Shown here piece by piece: positions 16,754 through 26,017 of a stretch of 64,000 nucleotides of DNA (positions are counted from its first letter, which is position 1; the number at the start of each line of letters is the position of its first letter). Under the pieces are notes generated by a model. That model searched no databases. It saw only the letters and a program-made list of their open reading frames with translations, and was not told where the DNA came from. Both the position numbers and the translations under genes were made by a program. The stretch comes from an uncultured Archangium sp. (GTDB taxonomy: Bacteria > Myxococcota > Myxococcia > Myxococcales > Myxococcaceae): contig CAIVGN010000050.1 of the NCBI GenBank assembly GCA_903905455.1, forward strand, positions 1-64,000, given 5' to 3'.

Positions 16754-18877
16754 GTGAGGCGCTGGGGCCTGCTGGTGCTGCTCGCCGCCGGGCGCGTCGG
16801 GGCGCAGGAGGACGCGGGCGCCCGCTTCGAGACCACCGTGTCGAGCGCGCCCGCGGAGGTGCCCTCGGAGCGCGCCGCGAGCGAGGTGCGACAGGGTGAC
16901 CTCGAGCGCCGGCTCCCCCGCCGCGCGCCCGACGCCCTGCGCTTCGAGCCGGGGGTCTTCATTCAACAGACCGCCCACGGCCAGGCCTCGGCCTACCTGC
17001 GCGGCCTCACCGGGCAGCAGACGGTGCTGCTCTTCGACGGCGTGCGCCTCAACACCAGCACCTGGCGCCAGGGGCCCAACCAGTACTTCTTCACCCTCGA
17101 CGCGGCCACCGTCGACGCCATCGAGGTGCTGCGCGGCGGCGCCTCGACGCGCTTCGGCAGCGACGCGTTGGGCGGCGTCATCTCCGCCACGCCCCTCGAG
17201 GCGCCGGTCGCGGACGGGCGCTTCCGCTTGAGCCCGGTGCTCACCTTGAAGGGCACCACCGCCGACAGCGAGGCCGGCGGGCGGGTGTCGGTCTCGGGCA
17301 CGGCGGGGCCGGTGGGCTTCATCGGCGGGGTGGGGCTGCGACGCGTGGGGTTGCTGCAGAGCGCGGGCACGGTGCGCAGCCCGCTGGATGGCCGGCCCCC
17401 CGACGTGCCGCGCTTCGCCCCCGACGGAAGAACCCAGCTGGGCACCGGCTTCAACGAGCTCACCGCCGATGGTCGCTTCACGGTGCACCCTTCGGCGAGC
17501 CACGAGCTGACGCTCGCCTCGCAGGCCTACCGCCAGTTCGACGCCCCGCGCACCGACCAGTGCCCGCCGGCCTTCGCGCGCAGCGACGAGTGCCTCACGT
17601 ACAAGGAGCAGTTCCGCACCCTGACCTGGGCGAGCTGGAAGGCGCGCCTCGGGGTGGACGTCGAGACGCTCAAGCTCACCGCCTCGTGGCAGCGGCAACA
17701 CGAGGTGCGCGAGGGCGCCCGGCCCGCCTCCTTCGTGCTCAACACCGGGCGCGACGTGGTCGACACCTTCGGCGCTGCGTTCACCCTCGGCTCGCGGTCC
17801 TTCCTCGTCAGCGACGCGGTGCAGTGGTCGCTGCAGGCCGGCCTCGATTCGTACCTCGACCTCGTCGACTCGCAGGCCTTCGTGTCCTTCACCGACATCG
17901 CCGTCACGCGGCAGCAGTCGCGCGGGCAGTACGTGGCGGGAAGCCGTTCGCTCACCGGGGGGCTCTTCGCCGACGCCACGCTGCGGCTCGGGGCGAGGCT
18001 CACCGTGCGGGCCGGGGGACGCGTGGGCTGGGCGTCGCTCTCGTCGCCCGGTGACGCCGCGTCGCAGTCACAGCCCATCGCGGCGAGCTGGGCCCCGCTG
18101 GCCGGCCACCTCGGCGTGGAGTGGGCCGTGGCGAGCCCCCTGTCGCTGCTGGTCAACGTGGATCGTTCGTTTCGCGCGCCGAACCTCGACGATCTCACCT
18201 CGCGGCAGCAGACCGGTCCGGGGTTCCAGTTCGAGAACCCGGCGCTGCGGCCAGAGACCGCGCTCACCGCCGAACTCGGCGCGCGGCTGCGGCTCGACTG
18301 GCTCTCGCTCGAGGGCTGGGGTTTCCAGACGTGGCTCGACGGGGCGATGCTCAAGCAGCCGCGCGACGTCGCCGAGTGTCCGCCCTCGAGCGCGGCGTGC
18401 GGGGCGTCGTGGTTCCGCTACCAGTTGGTCAACGCCGTGGGGCTCTCCGAGGTGCGCGGCGTCGAAGGCAGCGTGCGGGCGCGGCTCCCTTCGGGGTTCG
18501 GGGCGCGGGCCACGGCGGCGTACACCTGGGGGCAGGGACCGGGGCAGGTGCCGTTGAGCCGCATTCCCCCGGCCAACGGGCACCTCGAGCTCTCGTGGCG
18601 TCACGACTTCGGCTTCACCGGCGCCGCGGTGCTGCGCTGGGCCGGGCCACAGACGAGACTCGCGCTGGCCGACCTCTCCGATGCCCGCATTCCGCTCGGG
18701 GGGACACCGGGCTACGCGGTGGTCGATCTCCGGGCCTCGCTGCGCGTGTCGGCGGTGGTGCTCTCGCTTGTGCTGGAGAACCTCTTCGACAGCCCGTGGC
18801 GGGCACATGGCTCGTCGATCAACGGGGCTGGCCGGGGCGTGATGTTCCTCGCCACCTTCCGCCCGCCCTCGCCTTGA
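16754..18877 (+). CDS. TonB-dependent outer-membrane receptor
   Basis: 707 residues from GTG 16754, four bases after the previous stop. The signal peptide MRRWGLLVLLAAGRVGAQ precedes a plug domain (about residues 50-160) with Y-L-R-G-L-T-G-Q-Q-T-V-L-L-F-D-G-V-R, I-E-V-L-R-G-G-A-S and F-G-S-D-A-L-G-G-V-I. The remainder is a beta-barrel with alternating aromatic strands, including N-V-D-R-S-F-R-A-P-N-L-D-D-L, the usual barrel motif. It takes up a siderophore, vitamin or metal complex across the outer membrane, driven by TonB. The substrate is not evident. The C-terminus ends F-R-P-P-S-P rather than in the usual terminal aromatic. The lipoprotein gene downstream (18910) may be its accessory. Confidence 0.93.
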   Translation: MRRWGLLVLLAAGRVGAQEDAGARFETTVSSAPAEVPSERAASEVRQGDLERRLPRRAPDALRFEPGVFIQQTAHGQASAYLRGLTGQQTVLLFDGVRLNTSTWRQGPNQYFFTLDAATVDAIEVLRGGASTRFGSDALGGVISATPLEAPVADGRFRLSPVLTLKGTTADSEAGGRVSVSGTAGPVGFIGGVGLRRVGLLQSAGTVRSPLDGRPPDVPRFAPDGRTQLGTGFNELTADGRFTVHPSASHELTLASQAYRQFDAPRTDQCPPAFARSDECLTYKEQFRTLTWASWKARLGVDVETLKLTASWQRQHEVREGARPASFVLNTGRDVVDTFGAAFTLGSRSFLVSDAVQWSLQAGLDSYLDLVDSQAFVSFTDIAVTRQQSRGQYVAGSRSLTGGLFADATLRLGARLTVRAGGRVGWASLSSPGDAASQSQPIAASWAPLAGHLGVEWAVASPLSLLVNVDRSFRAPNLDDLTSRQQTGPGFQFENPALRPETALTAELGARLRLDWLSLEGWGFQTWLDGAMLKQPRDVAECPPSSAACGASWFRYQLVNAVGLSEVRGVEGSVRARLPSGFGARATAAYTWGQGPGQVPLSRIPPANGHLELSWRHDFGFTGAAVLRWAGPQTRLALADLSDARIPLGGTPGYAVVDLRASLRVSAVVLSLVLENLFDSPWRAHGSSINGAGRGVMFLATFRPPSP

Positions 18878-18909
18878 CGCACGCACGGTCTTATTGCAGA
18901 GGGTCGCCC

Positions 18910-19989
18910 ATGCGAGCTCTCGGTGTCCTCTGGGTGGTGTTGCTGTGCGCGTGTCCCGGGCCCTCCCCAGTGCCGACCGATGCGGGCGTCGACGGCGCCG
19001 ATGCAGGAGGCACCTTCTGCCAGCCTCCACCTGCGTATGCCGAGGTGCTCTCGAGCTGCCTCCCGCTCGCCAGTGACTACACGCCGCGGGTCAGCGCCTC
19101 GTCGACGGACGCCTGGCCCGCGTGCATCAGCGACACCAACCTCTTCACGCCCCTCAACCCGAACATCTCGAGCATTGCGCGCGTGACGGCCTTCGAGGAG
19201 ATCGCTGCGTTGCTGTGGCGCGACGGCGTGCGGCCGTCACCCGACGACTTCGTGAGCGCGCGGGTGGCCTACGCGGTGGACCAGGGCATCGACTCGCGGG
19301 TGCAGCGTCGCGAAGACGTGCACGTGGCGGAGGCCCCCATGCCCTGCAGCACCGCCGGCATCCCCGAGCAGTACCCCGAGCGCTGCGCGGGCCCGACCAA
19401 GCTCCTGCCGGTGCTCAACGACGCCTTCGCCAAGGGCGCGACGGGCGAGAATCCGCGCGTGCACGCGGCGCGCATCGAGGCGGCGCTCACCTGGTTCTTC
19501 TACCTCTCGTCGCTCTCGGAGGTGATGTCGTGCACCACCAAGCCACAGGACTGTGACTCGAGCTGGGCCTACTACGCAGGGGGCACGCCGCGAGCCGCGC
19601 CGCTGGGCCTGGGCAAGACGATCCGCGCGCTGGGCGTCGAGACCCACGACCGCGTGTACGACGCGACGCTCGCGGTGCGCTGCTGGCGCAACCTCGACCA
19701 CGAGACAGGCGTGGCCACCGACCTCGTGCAGCGCGACACCGCGCGGGAGCAGCTCGACCGCGCGTTGTTGCGGGGCGTGGCGCTCATCGTGCGGCAGCGA
19801 CTGACCGAGCTGGGGTGCACCACCGGCGAGGTGCACGCGGCGAACCTCGCGTTCCTCGAGACCCTGCTCCCCTGGCTCGATCGCGCGGCCCGGGCGCGGG
19901 ACCCGGTGCAGGCCTCTGCGCTTCAGGGCTGGACCCTCGACGTGCCCGCGGCGCTCGCGGCCCTCGACCGCCTCTTTCCCTGCCCCTGA
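18910..19989 (+). CDS. Lipoprotein of unknown function next to the TonB-dependent receptor
   Basis: 359 residues from ATG 18910, 32 bp after the receptor gene. The signal MRALGVLWVVLLCAC has an L-C-A-C lipobox, followed by a short T-D-A-G-V-D-G linker. The body is helical with several Cys and a central hydrophobic block (A-A-L-T-W-F-F-Y-L-S-S-L-S-E-V) followed by W-A-Y-Y-A-G-G. This is loosely reminiscent of imelysin or DUF4856-like lipoproteins that accompany iron receptors, but I cannot confirm the family. Being placed after a TonB-dependent receptor suggests a role in the same uptake system (inference). Confidence 0.65.
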   Translation: MRALGVLWVVLLCACPGPSPVPTDAGVDGADAGGTFCQPPPAYAEVLSSCLPLASDYTPRVSASSTDAWPACISDTNLFTPLNPNISSIARVTAFEEIAALLWRDGVRPSPDDFVSARVAYAVDQGIDSRVQRREDVHVAEAPMPCSTAGIPEQYPERCAGPTKLLPVLNDAFAKGATGENPRVHAARIEAALTWFFYLSSLSEVMSCTTKPQDCDSSWAYYAGGTPRAAPLGLGKTIRALGVETHDRVYDATLAVRCWRNLDHETGVATDLVQRDTAREQLDRALLRGVALIVRQRLTELGCTTGEVHAANLAFLETLLPWLDRAARARDPVQASALQGWTLDVPAALAALDRLFPCP

Positions 19990-20002
19990 CGAGACCCGCG
20001 CA

Positions 20003-20040
20003 TGAAAAGGCCCTCGTCCCGGTGCGGGGCGAGGGCCTTC
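20003..20040 (-). terminator. Intrinsic terminator between convergent genes
   Basis: A perfect 10-bp stem (AAGGCCCTCG at 20007-20016 and CGAGGGCCTT at 20030-20039) surrounds a 13-base loop. On the minus strand the stem runs into CCTTTTC, giving a short U-tract after the 20063 gene. It may also stop transcription from the plus-strand lipoprotein gene ending at 19989. Confidence 0.75.
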
Positions 20041-20062
20041 GCGATTCATGCCGGGGCGCTGC

Positions 20063-20863
20063 TTACCGCGCGTCGTAGCCGAAGGTGAGCATCGGGGTGA
20101 CGGTGGTCGCCAGTTCGGTGGTGGTCACGCTGCCGGTGCTGGTGCCGTTGACGGTCTTCTCGCGAACGACGGTGGAGTTGGGGTGGAAGAGGATCAACGC
20201 GTCGACGCCCAGGTTGAAGCCGCCGCGGCGGAACGAGGGCGAGCGTGCCTTGCCGAAGCCGAGGCCGAGGCGAAGGTCGATGCCCGGCATGAGCCCGCCG
20301 TGCGCGATGGCGATCGCCTCCGCGTTGCCGTTCGAGGAGCCGCTGCCCGAGATGCCGGCGAGGCCACCGTTGGCGATGACCGGACCCGCACCGACGTAGA
20401 AGAGGTCGGCCAGCATCACCTCGCCGATGGCGCCGAAGTAGTAATACGAGAGTGCGGTGATGCTCGCGCTGACGCCGGAGACGGTGACGCTGGCCCCGAT
20501 GCCGAAGCCCGCGGTCGCGCCGACGGTGGCGTAGAGCGAGAACAGGTTGCTGAACTGGTAGCCGACGCGGCCTTCAGCGCCGATGGTGAACGCCGACTGC
20601 GGCGCGTGCCAGCCGATGTTGCCGGAGATGCCCCAGCGCACACGCCCGCCGGGATCTTCCATCGGCGCGTCGGCAGGCATCTGGGCAATCGGCTGCGGTT
20701 GCGCCGCGTACGGCTGCGGCGCTCCGTAGGGCTGCGGCTGCGGCGCTCCATACGGCTGCGGCGCTCCATACGGCTGCGGCTGGGGAGGCGGAGGCGGCGG
20801 GGCAGTTTCTTGAGCGAACGCGCTCGCGGACACGAGGGCGGTCAGCAGCAGGGTCTTGTTCAT
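20063..20863 (-). CDS. Outer-membrane beta-barrel-like protein with N-terminal QPYGAP repeats
   Basis: 266 residues from ATG 20863. The signal peptide MNKTLLLTALVSASAFA is cleaved before Q-E-T-A. Residues 20-65 are a Pro/Gln/Tyr linker with about four Q-P-Y-G-A-P units. From about residue 70 the protein is Gly/Ala/Tyr-rich with alternating strand pattern (G-R-V-G-Y-Q-F, A-T-V-G-A-T-A-G-F-G-I-G-A, S-Y-Y-Y-F-G-A), ending L-T-F-G-Y-D-A-R. This is the pattern of small Myxococcota outer-membrane barrel proteins. No transport function can be assigned. Confidence 0.75.
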   Translation of the reverse strand: MNKTLLLTALVSASAFAQETAPPPPPPQPQPYGAPQPYGAPQPQPYGAPQPYAAQPQPIAQMPADAPMEDPGGRVRWGISGNIGWHAPQSAFTIGAEGRVGYQFSNLFSLYATVGATAGFGIGASVTVSGVSASITALSYYYFGAIGEVMLADLFYVGAGPVIANGGLAGISGSGSSNGNAEAIAIAHGGLMPGIDLRLGLGFGKARSPSFRRGGFNLGVDALILFHPNSTVVREKTVNGTSTGSVTTTELATTVTPMLTFGYDAR

Positions 20864-20994
20864 GGGTGGGGCCTCGACGACGGGGGGAGGGAAGGAATTC
20901 GCGCGGGATTGTGCCGAGTCTCGTCAGCGCGTCTACGAAAAGACTCGGCGTTCGTCCTCGACGCGGCGCGCCAGCACCCTTAAACCTTGCGCCT

Positions 20995-21858
20995 ATGTCT
21001 TTCCCGGTGCTGGTGCTGCATGGGCCGAACCTTCTGTTGCTCGCCGATGAGGAAATCGATCCACGCCTCGAGGCGCGGGCCGACGAGCTCGGCGTCGAGT
21101 TGGTCATCGTGCAGGCCAACGGGGAAGAGGGGCTGCTCAACGCGCTCCACGAGCACGCGGCCGACGTGGAGGCCGTGCTGGTGAACCCCGGGGTCCTCGC
21201 CCCGAGCGCCTGGTCGCTCGCCGAGGGGCTCCAGCTGCTGAAGCTCCCGGCCATCGAGGTGCTGCTGCAGAAGCTCGCCCCCGAGCGCGGGCCCTCTTCG
21301 CTGACAGGTGTCGTCAAGCAGCAGGTGCACGGGCTGGGCGTTGACGGCTACGTGCGCGCGCTCGAGGCGCTGGTGCCCGGTGACCTGGTGCGCGCCGGCG
21401 CCGACGCGCCCGAAGAAGAGGAAGAAGAAGACGCGGCCCCGCGCCGCAAGAGCCTCGGCCGCGCCGCTCCCGCGAAGACGGCGGAGCCTGCGCGCACCGG
21501 CAAGAGCATCGGCCGCAAGGTGGCGACGGTGAGCGAGCCGGTGGAGCCCGCGGTGCGCGGCAAGACCATCGGCCGAGGGGCGCCGAAGCAGGCCGCAACG
21601 GCGATGTTGCTCGAGTCTCCGTCGGGGCGGCTGACCCGCGCGCAGGTCAAGGGCCGCATCGCCCTGCGCCTCAAGGGCACGCTGGGGCCCGAGGCGCTCG
21701 CGCAGTGGGCGCGGGACGCGTGGTCGGGGCTGCAGAAGGGCGCGGCCGTCGAGCCCGGCGCCAAGGACGTCATCGAGAACGTGTTGCTCACCCTGATGGC
21801 CGGCGCGAAGGCCAGCGACGCCATCCTCATCGCGCAGATGGCGAAGCTGGATCCATGA
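20995..21858 (+). CDS. Type II dehydroquinase-like pseudoenzyme with K-[ST]-[IL]-G-R repeat tail
   Basis: 287 residues from ATG 20995, with a TAAACC box 14 nt upstream. Residues 1-126 follow the type II 3-dehydroquinate dehydratase (AroQ) pattern: V-L-V-L-H-G-P-N-L-L-L-L at 5-16, Q-A-N-G-E-E-G at 40-46, N-P-G at 64-66, I-E-V at 87-89 and G-Y-x-x-A-L-E-A-L at 118-126. The AroQ catalytic Arg and Tyr after the first motif, and both active-site His (from Y-T-H-T-S and E-V-H), are replaced, so dehydratase activity is unlikely. Residues about 130-205 form an acidic/basic linker with three K-(S/T)-(L/I)-G-R units. A helical C-terminal domain follows. The stop overlaps the rsmB start (ATGA). Confidence 0.8.
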   Translation: MSFPVLVLHGPNLLLLADEEIDPRLEARADELGVELVIVQANGEEGLLNALHEHAADVEAVLVNPGVLAPSAWSLAEGLQLLKLPAIEVLLQKLAPERGPSSLTGVVKQQVHGLGVDGYVRALEALVPGDLVRAGADAPEEEEEEDAAPRRKSLGRAAPAKTAEPARTGKSIGRKVATVSEPVEPAVRGKTIGRGAPKQAATAMLLESPSGRLTRAQVKGRIALRLKGTLGPEALAQWARDAWSGLQKGAAVEPGAKDVIENVLLTLMAGAKASDAILIAQMAKLDP

Positions 21859-23228
21859 AGAAGATTGCTCCGCCCAAGGCCCCGAAGGTCAAGGCCCCGC
21901 CCCCGAAGAAGATGCCCGCCACCGCGCGCACCGTCGCCATCCAGGTGCTGGCGCGGGTCGCCGCCACCGACGCCTACTTGAACGTGGTGCTCGACACCGT
22001 GCTCGACGAGCAGAAGTTGAAGGACCCGCGCGACGCGGGCCTCGTCACCGAGCTCTGCTACGGCACCACCCGCCGCCGCCTCACCATCGACGCGGTGCTG
22101 CGCCTGTTCGCCGACCGTGCCCTCGACACCATCGAAGACCGGGTGCTCGCCGCGCTGCGCCTGGGCGTCTACCAGCTGTTCTTCATGCGCGTGCCCAGGC
22201 ACGCCGCGGTGGGCGAGACCGTCGACGCGCTCAAGGCCGTGGGCGTGGAGCGCGCCGCGGGCTTCGTCAACGCCATCCTCCGCAAGGCCTCGGCGCTGCC
22301 CGAGCTTCCGAAGCCGGAGGGCGACGAGATCGCCGTGCTCGAGTTCGAGACCAGCCACCCCCAGTGGCTCATCAAGCGGTGGATTCGCCAGTTCGGCCCC
22401 GAGCGGGCGCGCATCATGCTCGCCGCCGACAACGAGGCCCCCAGCCTCGTGGTGCGCACCAACACCTCCAAGGTGACCCGCGACGAGCTGCTCGCGCAGC
22501 TCCTCGAGGCGGGGCTCCAGTGCAAGGCCACCACGCTCTCGCCCCTGGGCATCGTCTTCGAGTCGCCGGGCCGGGTCGAAGAGCTCTACGGCTACGCCGA
22601 GGGCCTGTGGCAGGTGCAGGACGAGGCGGCGCAGCTGGTGACGGTGTTCGCCCAGTTGCCGCCCAACGCCCGCGTGCTGGACGCCTGCGCCGCGCCGGGC
22701 GGCAAGGCCTGCCACGCCGCGCAGACCAACGACGTGGTGGCGCTCGACCTCTACGCCAACAAGCTGCCGAAGATCGAGAGCGAGGCCAAGCGCCTGCACC
22801 TGCGCCAGCGCATGACCCTGGTGAAGGCCGACGCCTCGAAGCCCTTGCCCGAGTCGCTGGGCGAGTTCGACGCGGTGATGGTGGACGCGCCGTGCGCGGG
22901 CCTGGGCACGCTGCGCCGGCACCCCGAGCTGCGCTACCGCCGCGAAGAGAAGGACATCGCCGAGCTGGCCGCGCTGCAGCGCGAGATCCTCGAGCAGTGC
23001 CAGCTGGTGCTCAAGCCGGGCGGGCTGTTGATCTACGCGGTGTGCAGCACCGACACCGCCGAGGGCCCCGACCAGGTCGAGATGTTCCTGCGCTCGCACC
23101 CCGACTTCACGGCCGAGCCGCCCCGCGGCCTGGCCGCGCTGCCCACGTACCAGGGCTACCTGCGCACGCTGCCCGGGCCCGAGGGCCTCGATGGCTTCTT
23201 CGCGGCGCGCCTGCGCAAGATGTACTGA
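21855..23228 (+). CDS. rsmB: 16S rRNA (cytosine(967)-C5)-methyltransferase RsmB-like
   Basis: 457 residues from ATG 21855, overlapping the previous stop. After a Lys/Pro-rich N-terminal tail (about 20 residues) comes a NusB-like RNA-binding domain (A-I-Q-V-L-A-R-V; E-L-C-Y-G-T-T-R-R-R; V-E-R-A-A-G-F-V-N-A-I-L-R). A Rossmann methyltransferase domain follows, with the SAM motif V-L-D-A-C-A-A-P-G-G-K near residue 275. Both RNA m5C-methyltransferase cysteines are present: Cys347 in D-A-P-C-A-G-L-G and Cys397 in A-V-C-S-T. The enzyme methylates C967 of 16S rRNA in E. coli. Specificity here is inferred from architecture. Confidence 0.92.
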   Translation: MKKIAPPKAPKVKAPPPKKMPATARTVAIQVLARVAATDAYLNVVLDTVLDEQKLKDPRDAGLVTELCYGTTRRRLTIDAVLRLFADRALDTIEDRVLAALRLGVYQLFFMRVPRHAAVGETVDALKAVGVERAAGFVNAILRKASALPELPKPEGDEIAVLEFETSHPQWLIKRWIRQFGPERARIMLAADNEAPSLVVRTNTSKVTRDELLAQLLEAGLQCKATTLSPLGIVFESPGRVEELYGYAEGLWQVQDEAAQLVTVFAQLPPNARVLDACAAPGGKACHAAQTNDVVALDLYANKLPKIESEAKRLHLRQRMTLVKADASKPLPESLGEFDAVMVDAPCAGLGTLRRHPELRYRREEKDIAELAALQREILEQCQLVLKPGGLLIYAVCSTDTAEGPDQVEMFLRSHPDFTAEPPRGLAALPTYQGYLRTLPGPEGLDGFFAARLRKMY

Positions 23229-23256
23229 GCAGCACCGACTCGTCGTCCCAGGGAGC

Positions 23257-23952
23257 ATGCGCATGCGCGGTTGGCTCGTCATCGGACTGGTGTTCGTGGG
23301 TTGTGCCTCGCAGCAGCGCGTCGCCCGGGCGCCCCTGCCTCCGCGCATCGCCGCGCTCGACGAGGTGCTGGCCCGCGCGGAGCAGTCCCCGTGCGTCGCC
23401 GGCCTCCACGCCGTGCCCGCGAGCGTGGTGGAGCTCGGCGTCTTCAAGGATGTCCCCTACCAGTCGTTCAGCAACGGCAACGTGGAGCTCAACGCCTACG
23501 GCGACCCCGGCGATCTCGTCGGGCTCGAGGCCGGCTCGCGCAACGAAGACCCGGCGCTGCAGCAGTGCCTCATCTCCTTCATCGCCGCCCAGGCGTTGAC
23601 GGGGGCCGACCAGCAGCGCGTGCTGCGCTTCACGCCCGCGCCGGCGCTCGACGCGCAGCCCGGGCTCACCGTGGAGGTCACGCCGCGCACCGCGCCCGAC
23701 GCCGCCGACGCCTGGTGGATCTCCCTCGAGCGCCCCGAGTCCATCGCGCAGGCGAAGGCCACCCCCGAGGAGCTGGCCACCGTCTCGCAACCGCAGGCCC
23801 AGTGGGCGCCGCCGCCCACCACGTACTACCGGCGCCCGCCGCGGGTGTACGTGCGGTACCCGACCTACCGGGTCCCGGCGCCGCGGGTGTACGTGCCGGG
23901 CTTCTCCCGCCGCGCGGGGGTGTACGTCCACGGGGCGATCCGCGCCCGCTGA
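23257..23952 (+). CDS. Putative lipoprotein with a Tyr/Pro/Arg-rich tail
   Basis: 231 residues from ATG 23257. The signal MRMRGWLVIGLVFVGC has lipobox V-G-C. The middle part contains L-D-E-V-L-A-R-A-E-Q-S-P-C-V-A-G-L-H and a beta-rich section. The C-terminal 45 residues are strongly Tyr/Pro/Arg-rich (Y-Y-R-R-P-P-R-V-Y-V-R-Y-P-T-Y-R-V-P), a basic, possibly peptidoglycan- or nucleic-acid-binding tail. It follows rsmB by 28 bp but is unlikely to share its function. The family is not recognised. Confidence 0.7.
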   Translation: MRMRGWLVIGLVFVGCASQQRVARAPLPPRIAALDEVLARAEQSPCVAGLHAVPASVVELGVFKDVPYQSFSNGNVELNAYGDPGDLVGLEAGSRNEDPALQQCLISFIAAQALTGADQQRVLRFTPAPALDAQPGLTVEVTPRTAPDAADAWWISLERPESIAQAKATPEELATVSQPQAQWAPPPTTYYRRPPRVYVRYPTYRVPAPRVYVPGFSRRAGVYVHGAIRAR

Positions 23953-23982
23953 GCCGAAAGGTGCGTGCTAAACGCGCCCCTC

Positions 23983-26001
23983 ATGCTCGCTCTGCTCGTC
24001 GTGATGTTGGCCGCGGCCCCGGTCGCGAAGAAGCCGTACACCGTCCAGGACCAGGTCTCGCTCAAGCGCGTGTCCGGCTTCCGCGTGTCGCCCGACGGCA
24101 CGAAGGTCGTCTTCGGCCTGCGCACCACCGACCTTGAGGCCAACAAGGGCCGCCTCGACCTGTGGCTGGTGGGCACCGACGGCCAGGGCCTCAAGCAGCT
24201 CACCACCCACGAGGGCAACGAGACCGACCCGGTGTGGGCCCCCGACGGCACCGCCCTCTACTTCCTCTCGGCGCGCTCGGGCTCGAACCAGGTGTGGCGG
24301 CTGCCGCTCGACGGCGGCGAGGCCGCGCAGGTCACGAGGCTGCCGCTGGACGTCGACGCGTTCCAGCTGACGCGTGACGGCGCCACGCTGGTCTTCGCGG
24401 CCGAGGTGTACGTCGACTGCGACACGCTGGAGTGCACCGCCAAGCGCCTGGAAGAGAAGAGCAAGAAGAAGACGACGGCCCAGGTCTACGACTCGCTGAT
24501 GTTCCGCCACTGGGACACCTGGAAGGACGGTCGCCGCGCGCACCTCTTCGCCCAGAAACTCGGCGGCGGGCCGGTGGTGAACCTGCAGAAGAAGCAGAAC
24601 GCCGACGCGCCCAGCAAGCCCTTCGGCGGCAGCGAAGACTTCACGCTCGCGCCCGACGGCAAGTCCGTCGTCTACGTGGCCCGCGACGCCGGCCGCGAGG
24701 AGGCCTGGAGCACCGACCTCGACCTCTTCTCCGCGCCCCTCGACGGGAAGATGGCGGCCATCAAGCTGACGCTGACCAACCGCGCCACCGACGCCAACCC
24801 CGTGTTCTCGCCTGACGGCAAGCAGCTCGCGTACCTCGCCATGAGCCGCCCGAAGTTCGAGGCCGACAAGCAGCGGGTGATGGTGCGCGACCTGGCCACC
24901 GGCAAGGACCGCTCGCTGACCGACGCGTGGGATCGCTCGGCCTCGTCGCTGGCCTGGAGCGCCGACGGCAAGACGCTCTTCGTCACCGCCGACGACCTCG
25001 GGCAGCACGGCGTCTTCTCCATCGACGTGAGCCGGGGCGAGGTGACGAAGCTGCACAGCGACGGCAACGTGAGCGAGCTGTCCGTGGCGAAGGACGGCCT
25101 GGTGGTGGCCCACGACTCGCTGGTCTCGGCCTCCGACCTCTACCTGCTGCCCTTCGACGGTAAGGGGGGCTTGAAGCGCCTCACCGACGTCAACGCCGCG
25201 GCCTTCGCCGGCTTCTCGCTGGGCACCCCCGAGCAGTTCAGCTTCAAGGGCGCGCTCGACGACACGGTCTACGGCTACGTGGTCAAGCCCGTCGGCTTCG
25301 ACCCGAAGAAGAAGTACCCCCTGGCGTTCCTCATTCACGGCGGGCCGCAGGGCAGCTTCGGCAACCACTGGCACTACCGCTGGAACCCCCAGAGCTACGC
25401 GGCCCACGGCTACGTGGCGGTGATGATCGACTTCCACGGGTCCACTGGCTACGGGCAGGCCTTCACCGACGCCATCACCGGCGACTGGGGCGGCAAGCCG
25501 CTCGAGGACCTGCAGAAGGGCCTTCAGGCGGCGCTCCAGAAGTACCCCTTCATCGACAAGTCGAAGATGTGCGCGCTCGGCGCCAGCTACGGCGGCTTCA
25601 TGGTCAACTGGATCGCCGGGAACTGGAGCGAGCCCTGGAAGTGCCTCGTCAGCCACGACGGCAACCTCGACGAGCGCTTCGCCTATTTCGACACCGAGGA
25701 ACTCTGGTTCCCCGAGTGGGAGCACGGCGGCACGCCCTGGGAGAACCCCGCAGGCTACAGCAAGCACAACCCCATCGACCACGTGGCGAAGTGGAAGACC
25801 CCGATGCTGGTGGTGCACGGCGGCAAGGACTTCCGCGTGGTCGAAACCCACGGCATGGCCACCTTCACCGCGCTGCAGCGCAAGGGCGTGCCGTCCAGGT
25901 TCCTCTACTTCCCCGACGAGAACCACTGGGTGCTCAAGCCGGCGAACTCCATCGTGTGGCACGAGACGGTGCTCGGCTGGCTCGACCAGTGGACGAAGTG
26001 A
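23983..26001 (+). CDS. S9-family prolyl oligopeptidase / acylaminoacyl-peptidase, exported
   Basis: 672 residues from ATG 23983, preferred because a TAAACG box lies 14 nt upstream. An in-frame GTG at 23965 would add six residues. The signal-like start MLALLVVMLAAAPVA suggests export. Residues about 30-400 form a WD/TolB-like beta-propeller (V-S-P-D-G-T-K-V-V-F; W-A-P-D-G-T-A; F-S-P-D-G-K-Q-L). About 410-672 are the alpha/beta hydrolase: nucleophile Ser in G-A-S-Y-G-G-F-M near residue 536, H-G-G-P-Q-G-S-F as oxyanion region, and acid/base in V-H-G-G-K-D-F-R-V and D-E-N-H-W-V. It cleaves short peptides. Substrate preference is not predictable. Confidence 0.92.
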   Translation: MLALLVVMLAAAPVAKKPYTVQDQVSLKRVSGFRVSPDGTKVVFGLRTTDLEANKGRLDLWLVGTDGQGLKQLTTHEGNETDPVWAPDGTALYFLSARSGSNQVWRLPLDGGEAAQVTRLPLDVDAFQLTRDGATLVFAAEVYVDCDTLECTAKRLEEKSKKKTTAQVYDSLMFRHWDTWKDGRRAHLFAQKLGGGPVVNLQKKQNADAPSKPFGGSEDFTLAPDGKSVVYVARDAGREEAWSTDLDLFSAPLDGKMAAIKLTLTNRATDANPVFSPDGKQLAYLAMSRPKFEADKQRVMVRDLATGKDRSLTDAWDRSASSLAWSADGKTLFVTADDLGQHGVFSIDVSRGEVTKLHSDGNVSELSVAKDGLVVAHDSLVSASDLYLLPFDGKGGLKRLTDVNAAAFAGFSLGTPEQFSFKGALDDTVYGYVVKPVGFDPKKKYPLAFLIHGGPQGSFGNHWHYRWNPQSYAAHGYVAVMIDFHGSTGYGQAFTDAITGDWGGKPLEDLQKGLQAALQKYPFIDKSKMCALGASYGGFMVNWIAGNWSEPWKCLVSHDGNLDERFAYFDTEELWFPEWEHGGTPWENPAGYSKHNPIDHVAKWKTPMLVVHGGKDFRVVETHGMATFTALQRKGVPSRFLYFPDENHWVLKPANSIVWHETVLGWLDQWTK

Positions 26002-26017
26002 GCTTCGGCGCTTCAGC

